A DNA stretch of 64,000 nt from Clostridium massiliamazoniense (GTDB lineage Bacteria > Bacillota > Clostridia > Clostridiales > Clostridiaceae), in NCBI RefSeq assembly GCF_001403635.1, contig NZ_LN879468.1, positions 1,391,001-1,455,000 of the forward strand, in the 5' to 3' direction. The notes beneath the pieces are model-generated. The model made no database searches. It was not told the origin of the DNA and was given only the letters and a program-made list of their open reading frames with translations. Of this stretch, positions 54,970-64,000 are shown in pieces. Within the stretch, counting starts at the first letter, position 1; every line of letters begins with the position of its first letter. The position numbers were made by a program, and so were the translations under genes.

Positions 54970-55947
54970 CTATTTATCTAAACAGTATTTACAAGCTTCT
55001 ATTCCAGCTATCTTTCCTTCCTTTATGCAAACACTAGCTGTATCATAGCCCCTTGTTACTCCACCTGCTGCAAAGATACCTTCTAAATTAGTTCTATACT
55101 TATCATCCACCTCTATACCTAAGGTTTCTTTATTTATGTTAAGACCTATCTTATCCCCAAGTTCCTTTTCAGGTAAGAAATTAACTGAGATTAAAAGACA
55201 ATCACATTGAATTTCATTAAGTTCACAACATTCTTCATTAGAATTTTCTTCAATATGCTCAACTATAACTCCTTCTATTCTTTCACTTCCTATAACCTCA
55301 CCAACTCTATAACCATAAAGTACTGGAATATCAAAATCCTCTACTATTCTTCTTGATGATTCATTTTTTGCTCTAAGTTCCTTAGAACTTTCAATTATTG
55401 CCTTTATTTTTGCTCCTTCTATTAAAAGTCTCCTAGCAATAATTAAAGTTGAATCACTACTACCCAAAATAACTATTTCTTTTCCTGGTAAATATCCTCT
55501 TACATTTACAAATTTATGAGCTGTTCCTACTGTATATATTCCTGTAAATTTATTAAGAGGAATACTTATATTTCCTGAAAATAATTCCCTTGTTCCTGTA
55601 GCTATAATAACAGCTTTTGCTCTTATCTCTTTCATAGCTTCCTTCGGATTAACATAACTTATAACTTTATCCTCTGTTATTGAAAGAACTGTAGTATCTA
55701 GCTTATATTCAATGCCTAAATCCATAAGTTTATCAACAAACTCCTGAATATATTCTGTTCCTGCAATAGGATCCTTATGGAATTCATCTTCAAAACCACA
55801 ATGTACACATTGATTTAAGGCTCCTCCTAGCATTTCCTCACGTTCTAACAATAAAATCTTTAGAGAACTATTATATTTTTTTGCTTCTATGGCCGCTGCT
55901 ATTCCTGCTGGCCCTCCGCCAATTATTACTATATGATAATCAACCAT
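54970..55947 (-). CDS. FAD-dependent NAD(P) oxidoreductase
   Basis: A 325-residue thioredoxin-reductase-like flavoprotein. The FAD site is VIIGGGPAGIAAAIEAKKY near residues 6-24, ATGTRELF is near 120, the NAD(P) site is VILGSSDSTLIIARRLL near 159-175, and the closing GIFAAGGVTRGYDTASVCIKEG binds FAD. The segment LNQCVHCGF near 45-53 resembles the oxidoreductase found with GlpA-type glycerol-3-phosphate dehydrogenases, but no glp gene is near. GGGAGGG lies 19 bases before the ATG, rather far; a short TTATA/TATAA hairpin lies between. Confidence 0.85.
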   Translation of the reverse strand: MVDYHIVIIGGGPAGIAAAIEAKKYNSSLKILLLEREEMLGGALNQCVHCGFEDEFHKDPIAGTEYIQEFVDKLMDLGIEYKLDTTVLSITEDKVISYVNPKEAMKEIRAKAVIIATGTRELFSGNISIPLNKFTGIYTVGTAHKFVNVRGYLPGKEIVILGSSDSTLIIARRLLIEGAKIKAIIESSKELRAKNESSRRIVEDFDIPVLYGYRVGEVIGSERIEGVIVEHIEENSNEECCELNEIQCDCLLISVNFLPEKELGDKIGLNINKETLGIEVDDKYRTNLEGIFAAGGVTRGYDTASVCIKEGKIAGIEACKYCLDK

Positions 55948-55977
55948 TATTATAGTTGTATAAAACCCTCCCTAACT

Positions 55978-56100
55978 AAATAAGCATAGATTTAATTCAG
56001 ATAAAATTTTAATTTCATCTGAATACTTAATGTTCTTTATCTAAAAGCATGAAGTTGTTTATTTCCTATTTATAGAACATAGGAATATTCCATCCTTTAG
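55978..56100 (-). repeat. Dispersed intergenic element, copy 8
   Basis: Its reverse complement aligns without gaps to copy 1 (1230-1325) over 96 bases with about 20 differences. The hairpin at 55995-56024 is fully paired (13 bp, loop TAAA), with at least two base pairs changed on both sides relative to copy 1. An orphan ribosome-site-like GAGGAGGTG (minus strand, about 56155-56163) lies upstream of it, as if the element had been inserted before the oxidoreductase gene. Confidence 0.65.
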
Positions 56101-56202
56101 CTACAAGATTAAAGCATTTAATCTACAAATTCTCTGAAGGTTAATACAACTAATTCACCTCCTCATGACAATAATAAAAGTAAAGCAAAGTACTCATCCC
56201 AT

Positions 56203-56781
56203 TTATAGTTTTATAACTTTATCTGCCTTGTTCATCATATCAACAATTACATACATGTTAGTTATTTCACCAATAGCTAATTTATCTGTTAACCCATAAA
56301 AATCTAAACAAGCTCCACAGCTATATATATTTGTTCCACTATTTTTTAAAGCCTCTAAAGATTCTAAAACATTAGATTCAGCTGTAGTTAAATTAACTCC
56401 TGAATTTAAGAATATAAGATTTTTAGGTTTTTCTTCTGCTTCTGTTAAGGCATAAATATAACTCTTCATTAAAGTCTTACCAAGAACAGGATCTCCATTA
56501 CCAAATTCATCACTTGAAACTACAATAACAAAATTCTTTTCTTCTGTTTCATTTTTTTTGTCATTGCCTGAAAACTTCTTTATAAATAAGCTAAATTGTC
56601 CTTCTTGCTCTTTTACTTCAACATCAAAGCCACTATTTTTAGCAAACTTCTCTACATTATTCTTGGAAACTTCATTATCAACAATAACTTCAGCTTCCCC
56701 CTCTTCTATTCCATCAAAATATTTTTTAGTATTAATAACTGGTATAGGACAACCTAATCCAATACAATCTATTTTTTTCAT
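56203..56781 (-). CDS. yedF: Sulfurtransferase-like selenium metabolism protein YedF
   Basis: A 192-residue protein with an N-terminal TusA-like domain (CIGLGCPIPVI, conserved Cys11 in the CPxP motif) and a C-terminal DsrE-like domain with GACLDFYGL carrying further Cys. The YedF family is found with selenium-use genes in clostridia and other anaerobes, probably in sulfur or selenium relay. No selA, selB or selD is in the window, so the link is from family knowledge only. The ATG at 56781 follows GAGAGAGGTG; an in-frame GTG three codons earlier is part of that site. Confidence 0.88.
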   Translation of the reverse strand: MKKIDCIGLGCPIPVINTKKYFDGIEEGEAEVIVDNEVSKNNVEKFAKNSGFDVEVKEQEGQFSLFIKKFSGNDKKNETEEKNFVIVVSSDEFGNGDPVLGKTLMKSYIYALTEAEEKPKNLIFLNSGVNLTTAESNVLESLEALKNSGTNIYSCGACLDFYGLTDKLAIGEITNMYVIVDMMNKADKVIKL

Positions 56782-56803
56782 GTAATACACCTCTCTCTAT
56801 AAA

Positions 56804-56830
56804 AAAGGGCTGTTGTATACACAGCCCTTT
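56804..56830 (-). terminator. Terminator of the lipoprotein gene
   Basis: AAAGGGCTGT and ACAGCCCTTT form a 10-bp stem with a seven-base loop, followed on the minus strand by TTTATAG. Confidence 0.85.
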
Positions 56831-56851
56831 TACACTTCTTATTTAATTATA

Positions 56852-58318
56852 TTATTTTCTCTTTGAATCAACAACCTTATTCCATGCAGTTACAAACTCA
56901 TCACCAGTTGCCCATTCACTCATAACTATTGAACTACCTGTTTTTATAGGATATACCATAACCGGTTTTCCTATATTTTCCAATTTAGATATATCATATA
57001 TATCTAAACTATTTTCATTTAGTGTAACCATAAAATCACCAATAGGTGAACTAACAGCATCCTTAGTACTTGGAGCAATCTCTTTTATATTATTCCAACT
57101 TAAAGGTAAGCTATCCCAATTCACTACTGTTCCTGTAGCAGTTAAATCTAAATCAAATTCAGTATCTTTTACTCCTAAAGTTTTTGAATTTAATTTTCCT
57201 TCAACTACCCACTTCCCATTCTTTCTTTTCATGGTTATATTGCCCATATCCATTTTTTCAATGTCAAAGTTCTCTTTAAACTCAGGTTCCTTAGTAGAAA
57301 TAAACTTCTTTCTACTATTTGCATAAGCGTCTATGCCTTTTTCTCCATATAATTCTTCAATGCTTAAACCTTTATTATTTTCAATACCATCTATAGGTAT
57401 TATTTTATATTTATTAAAATCATTATCCTTATTTAATTCATCATAATATTGTAGTCCAATATAATCTTTTCCTACAAAAGTTATTTCTCTGTAACTATCA
57501 TTAGCATGTTTTTTATTTTCTTCTATCTTACCACTTTTACTTTGATTCACTACATTTAAGTTTTGTATCTGTTCTCCCTTAATTGTAGTACTACTCATAT
57601 TTATATCGGAAAATCCTCCATTAGCTCTTGGTAACAATAACCCATCAATAATTTTGGGAGTTTGTATTTTACCTTCATCACTATAAATCCATATAGTTTT
57701 ATAAGAAGCTTCTGTTATTTTTCCATCTGCTGATATAGTTCCTGGCTCTTTAATCCCTAAAAGAACACCACTATCTTGCCCTTTTTTCTTTTCGAGATTA
57801 ACAATAGCACTATCTATATTACTTTTAATAACCTCTTGCTTTGAATTTTCTGCAACTTTTTCAATAACCAAGAGTTTTCCAACAGTATATAAATAAGCTC
57901 TATTTTCATTTTCCTTAATAAAATCAATATACAAGTTAGTATTGTCAGATATTGAGATAATATCTATTAGCTTATTTTCTTCCTTTACACCTTTTATAAT
58001 AGAATTAAATTCCTTAGGTAGATATTGTTCTTTATCTACCTTTTTAAATTTAAATTTTGGGTTCTCTATTTCTATTTTCTGTACTTCTACTTCTTTTGCT
58101 GAAATACTTACTAAAGGCTTTTCTATTTTTTCTACTTTTTCTAACTCATTATTTTCTTTTACTGTATATTCCTCTACTATCTCCCAAACACCTTCAGCTG
58201 ACATTGAATTTAAAGTTGGTGCTTTTATTTTATTTTCCCCTACTTCCTTACTTCCTAAGCAGCTAGTGAAGGACATAGCACAAATAATAACGAGCATAAA
58301 ACCAATTAATTTTTTCAT
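56852..58318 (-). CDS. Large lipoprotein of unknown function, partner of a two-component system
   Basis: A 488-residue predicted lipoprotein. The signal peptide ends in the lipobox SFTSC with Cys20, so it should be anchored on the outer face of the membrane. The mature part has no motif I recognise. The frame starts three bases after the histidine kinase stop, with AGAAAGG in the end of that gene, so it is translationally coupled and belongs to the same operon as the sensor. It may bind a signal or modulate the sensor, which is inference. Confidence 0.85.
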   Translation of the reverse strand: MKKLIGFMLVIICAMSFTSCLGSKEVGENKIKAPTLNSMSAEGVWEIVEEYTVKENNELEKVEKIEKPLVSISAKEVEVQKIEIENPKFKFKKVDKEQYLPKEFNSIIKGVKEENKLIDIISISDNTNLYIDFIKENENRAYLYTVGKLLVIEKVAENSKQEVIKSNIDSAIVNLEKKKGQDSGVLLGIKEPGTISADGKITEASYKTIWIYSDEGKIQTPKIIDGLLLPRANGGFSDINMSSTTIKGEQIQNLNVVNQSKSGKIEENKKHANDSYREITFVGKDYIGLQYYDELNKDNDFNKYKIIPIDGIENNKGLSIEELYGEKGIDAYANSRKKFISTKEPEFKENFDIEKMDMGNITMKRKNGKWVVEGKLNSKTLGVKDTEFDLDLTATGTVVNWDSLPLSWNNIKEIAPSTKDAVSSPIGDFMVTLNENSLDIYDISKLENIGKPVMVYPIKTGSSIVMSEWATGDEFVTAWNKVVDSKRK

Positions 58319-58321
58319 CCC

Positions 58322-59731
58322 TTAAATCCTTTCTTTCACGTCTCCAATACGCTCCTTAGGTAATATTATAGATATAGTTGTTCCTTCATTAAATTCACTT
58401 TCTATATTAAATGAACCTTTGTGAAGTTTGATTATTTCATCACATATAGACAATCCTATACCATTTTGAGACTTAGAATTCTTCCCTTTAAAGAATTTCT
58501 CTTTTACCTTTGGAAGTTCTTCACTACTTATTCCACATCCATTATCTTCTACTACTACTATTACATGGTCCTTATCATTAATTAATTTTACACTTATAGT
58601 TCCATTTTCTTCAGTGAACTTAAATGAATTATCTATTAAATTAATAAATACTTGATTTAATCTATCCCAGTCTCCCATAATCTTTATTTCTTCATCTGGA
58701 CTAGTAACTATAAAGTCTTTATGTTCTCTTTCAGCTCTCGGTGACATATAAGACTTTAGATAATTCATAAATTTAATCATATCTATTTCTTCTTCTTTAA
58801 TTACTATTCTTCCACTAACAAATTTAGAGAAGTCTAATAATTCTTCAACCATTTTACTTAATCTATCAGCTTCCTTTTCAATAATGTCAAAACCAACTTG
58901 TAACATTTCCTTATCAGTATTTTCATTATTTAAAGTTATAGCCCATCCTTTAATAGAAGTAAGAGGTGTTCTTAACTCATGAGATATTGATGATATAAAA
59001 TCATTCTTTAATTCTTCTCTCTTCTTAAGCTCTTCTGCCATAAAGTTAAGAGTATAAGCAAGTTGTCCTATTTCATCTTCTGTCTCTATTTTATTTTTAA
59101 CATCAAGATTTCCCTTAGCAATTTCCTCTGATGTCTCAGTTAAAGTTTTAAGAGGATTTACTATACTGTTAGCTAAGAAATAACTCATTCCTATACCAAT
59201 TATAAGAACTGAGAATCCTATAACAATAAATACTAGTACAAATTTTAAAATGAACTCATTGACAACCTCTAGAGAAGTTATGTACCTAACAACACCAACA
59301 GTTTTTCCCTTACTATATAATGGATAAGAAATAGCCATAACTTTATCTTTACTATAGCTTACATGTCCAACCCATTCTCCAACTTCACCTGTTAAAGCTT
59401 TTTTTACATCAATAGGTGTTTCTGGGGCATGTGTATCTACTCCCTCAGAATCCATTAATAAAACACCTTTATTATTATATATTTGGACTTGTGCTTCTGT
59501 TTGCTGCCAAAATATATCTTTATCTTTATTTACGTTTGTTTCTAATGAATTTTCATATAAGTATTTTTCATAAAACTCTGCTGCAGTTTTAACTTGATTT
59601 TTTAGTATATCTTCTGTACCTTGATAATAATATCTAGTTATAAAAATCAGAAACATGGCTGAAACAATAAGTATAGTTAAAGAAACTACAAGCAAAAAAC
59701 TTTGTATCAACCTGCTTTTTATACTTTTCAT
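58322..59731 (-). CDS. Membrane sensor histidine kinase
   Basis: A 469-residue sensor. Two membrane segments (about residues 11-32 and 161-187) flank an extracellular domain of about 130 residues. A HAMP domain (about 188-240) leads to the HisKA H-box with His251 in SISHELRTPLTSIKG. The HATPase_c domain has the N-box NLIDNSFKFT, DNGCGIS and the G2 box GIGLSI. It pairs with the response regulator encoded ten bases upstream and the lipoprotein downstream. The signal is unknown. TTAGGAGA precedes the ATG. Confidence 0.93.
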   Translation of the reverse strand: MKSIKSRLIQSFLLVVSLTILIVSAMFLIFITRYYYQGTEDILKNQVKTAAEFYEKYLYENSLETNVNKDKDIFWQQTEAQVQIYNNKGVLLMDSEGVDTHAPETPIDVKKALTGEVGEWVGHVSYSKDKVMAISYPLYSKGKTVGVVRYITSLEVVNEFILKFVLVFIVIGFSVLIIGIGMSYFLANSIVNPLKTLTETSEEIAKGNLDVKNKIETEDEIGQLAYTLNFMAEELKKREELKNDFISSISHELRTPLTSIKGWAITLNNENTDKEMLQVGFDIIEKEADRLSKMVEELLDFSKFVSGRIVIKEEEIDMIKFMNYLKSYMSPRAEREHKDFIVTSPDEEIKIMGDWDRLNQVFINLIDNSFKFTEENGTISVKLINDKDHVIVVVEDNGCGISSEELPKVKEKFFKGKNSKSQNGIGLSICDEIIKLHKGSFNIESEFNEGTTISIILPKERIGDVKERI

Positions 59732-59741
59732 AGAAATTCTC

Positions 59742-60422
59742 CTAACGTTTCCATCTGTAACCAGTTCCCCATATAGTTTCTATATATTTTGGTTTTGATG
59801 GAGTTTCTTCAATTTTAGCCCTTAATCTTCTTATATTAACATCTACTATCTTTGGATCTCCAAAGAAATCAATTCCCCAAACAAGATTTAAAAGTTCATC
59901 TCTAGTAAATGCTTTTCCTGGATTTTGTAAGAATATTTTCATTAATAAAAATTCTTTTGGTGTAACATCTATTTCCACATCATTTTTAAATAAACTTTGA
60001 GAATATAAATCTAATAAAAACTCTTCTGATTTTATATTATTTCCATCCTCAACTTTAGCTTCTTCAAGTCTTCTTATAAGTGCCTTTACCCTTAAGGTTA
60101 TCTCTAATGGATTAAATGGCTTTAAAACATAATCATCAGCACCATACTGTAATCCCATTATTTTATCCATATCTTCACCTTTTGCAGTAAGCATTATTAT
60201 ACCCATATTAGGGAACTTATCTCTAAGCTCTTGGCATACTGTAAAACCATCTATACCCGGTAACATTACATCTAATATAGCTATATCTGGTTTTTCTATG
60301 GCTGCTTTTCTAATGCCCTCTTCTCCAGTCTCACATTCTATTACCGTGAACTTCTCTCTTTGGAAATTTATTCTTAAGAAACCTCTTATGCTTTCTTCAT
60401 CTTCAACTAATAATATCTTCAT
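59742..60422 (-). CDS. OmpR/PhoB-family response regulator
   Basis: A 227-residue response regulator. The receiver domain has the acidic pair VEDEE, phospho-acceptor Asp51 in AILDVMLPG, Thr in MLTAKG and Lys in VLKPFNP. The winged-helix C-domain has VTPKEFLLMKIFLQNPGKAF and the recognition helix IVDVNIRRLRAKIE, ending ETIWGTGYRWKR. The ATG at 60422 is chosen because GGAGG precedes it; an ATG five codons earlier overlaps that site. It is the first gene of the regulator-sensor-lipoprotein operon. Confidence 0.94.
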   Translation of the reverse strand: MKILLVEDEESIRGFLRINFQREKFTVIECETGEEGIRKAAIEKPDIAILDVMLPGIDGFTVCQELRDKFPNMGIIMLTAKGEDMDKIMGLQYGADDYVLKPFNPLEITLRVKALIRRLEEAKVEDGNNIKSEEFLLDLYSQSLFKNDVEIDVTPKEFLLMKIFLQNPGKAFTRDELLNLVWGIDFFGDPKIVDVNIRRLRAKIEETPSKPKYIETIWGTGYRWKR

Positions 60423-60455
60423 TATACCTACCTCCATTATTATTATATATTTTTA

Positions 60456-60690
60456 ATCTCATAACTAGCTTCTTGCAATACTACTCTTTAGACTTTTACA
60501 ATATTACAATTCTAGACAAGCTCCATTAAACTCAAATAGAATTTTTTAAAGTTATCTTATAAATTAAAGATAAACAAACATCTCTCTAGATAACTTCTTC
60601 TAAAATTCAGTTTCTAAACTTTAATTAATTAAAACTAAAAATTAAGTTATACTGTCAAAAAACTCTATCAGAATAAAATCTCACTTTAAG
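60456..60690 (+). repeat. Dispersed intergenic element, copy 9 (expanded)
   Basis: Left end CATAACTAGCTTCTTGCAAT resembles copy 4 (GATAACTAGTGTTTGCAATACT). The middle contains GATAAACAAACATCTCTCTA and CTAAAATTCAG as in copies 1 and 4, and the right end GAATAAAATCTCACTTTA matches copy 2. It lies upstream of the response regulator gene. Confidence 0.5.
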
Positions 60691-60965
60691 ATAATAATTA
60701 AATTATTAATATTATTCTTATTATATAATGTGATAAAAAATACACTTTATATTAATTATACCTTTTATTTAATAAAATTTGCTTTTATTTTAATTACAAA
60801 ATTATTCAAAATGCTTAAATTTTTTTAAATCTTATACTTTTATGTTCTTTATTTAATTTTACTATATTTTCTCTATTATTAAAAAGTAAATTTACAGCAT
60901 ATTTGTAAAACAATAATATAAAATACAAAATCAATTATTTGTATTTAAACATTACTATATATAAT
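60691..60965. other. AT-rich spacer before the rRNA operon terminator
   Basis: Nearly pure A/T with no ORF carrying a ribosome site and no strong hairpin. The response regulator promoter may lie at its left end, but I cannot pick a convincing pair of boxes. Confidence 0.4.
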
Positions 60966-60970
60966 AAAAA

Positions 60971-61014
60971 AAGGTTTAAATAATATTTCATTTCTAAAAT
61001 ATTATTTAAACCTT
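60971..61014 (-). terminator. Terminator of the rRNA operon
   Basis: AGGTTTAAATAATATTT and AAATATTATTTAAACCT form a 17-bp stem, followed on the minus strand by TTTTTTTTATTAT. It lies just after tRNA-Asn. Confidence 0.92.
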
Positions 61015-61022
61015 CTAAAAAA

Positions 61023-61097
<75 letters not shown>

Positions 61098-61151
61098 ATA
61101 ATTTAAATTGTTCTCTGAAAATTATATATATATTAGTTGAAACTATATTTT

Positions 61152-64000
<2,849 letters not shown>

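Noticed and set aside
61098-61151. 5S rRNA after 23S
   Set aside because: The interval is only about 54 bases and AT-rich, too short for a 5S gene.

Overview
The window is low-GC, AT-rich chromosomal DNA from an endospore-forming clostridium, most likely Clostridium sensu stricto near C. perfringens or C. baratii. The grounds are the codon use, the sporulation genes (spoIIID, spoIIQ, spoIID, spoIIR, sipL, yabG, yyaC, cotS paralogs), a clostridial thiolase and a cyanophycin pair. The species call is inference from protein resemblance. Nearly all genes lie on the minus strand, and the rRNA at the right edge has the same direction.

Layout. 1-127: two tRNAs (Tyr, partial; Thr) with a promoter. 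0.5-7.8 kb: a sporulation and cell-wall block (yyaC, mbl-spoIIID, spoIIQ, spoIID, murA, ywmB). 8-14.7 kb: the complete F1Fo ATP synthase operon atpI-B-E-F-H-A-G-D-C. 15.5-25.3 kb: thiolase, UDP-GlcNAc 2-epimerase, upp, rpiB, tsaC, prfA, a DUF1385-PrmC fusion and tdk. 25.6-29.9 kb: rpmE, a diacylglycerol-type glycosyltransferase, rho, a DUF1934 gene and spoIIR. 30-38 kb: ispE, cphA-cphB, sipL, veg and yabG. 38-44.7 kb: a spore-coat locus of four CotS-family kinase-like genes and two paralogous glycosyltransferases. 45-49.3 kb: an amino-sugar/beta-glucoside operon (PTS IIB, IIA, sugar kinase, MupG, GH4) behind a sigma-54-type promoter. 49.7-60.4 kb: TDT permease, HtrA, TsaD, RusA-like protein, SGNH esterase, FAD oxidoreductase, YedF and a two-component system with a lipoprotein. 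61-64 kb: tRNA-Asn and nearly all of a 23S rRNA.

How they work together. The atp block supplies energy coupling. The murA/mbl/spoII genes cover peptidoglycan synthesis and engulfment. The sipL/yabG/cotS/glycosyltransferase block covers coat assembly, processing and probable glycosylation. The PTS operon looks built to import and split phosphorylated disaccharides, possibly from peptidoglycan or chitin, although its membrane IIC component is not in the window.

Most notable signals outside ordinary genes: (1) a dispersed intergenic element in at least nine places, on both strands, with a 30-nt hairpin showing compensatory changes; (2) genes whose Shine-Dalgarno site is separated from the start codon by an inverted repeat that would fold them together (clearest for the GH4 gene and mnaA, possible for rho); (3) an orphan small-RNA unit upstream of veg; (4) a decayed copy of part of mnaA; (5) a 25-codon ORF after tsaC with a strong ribosome site; (6) a CotS paralog that has lost its N-lobe and catalytic residues. 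No CRISPR array, insertion sequence or prophage was seen.
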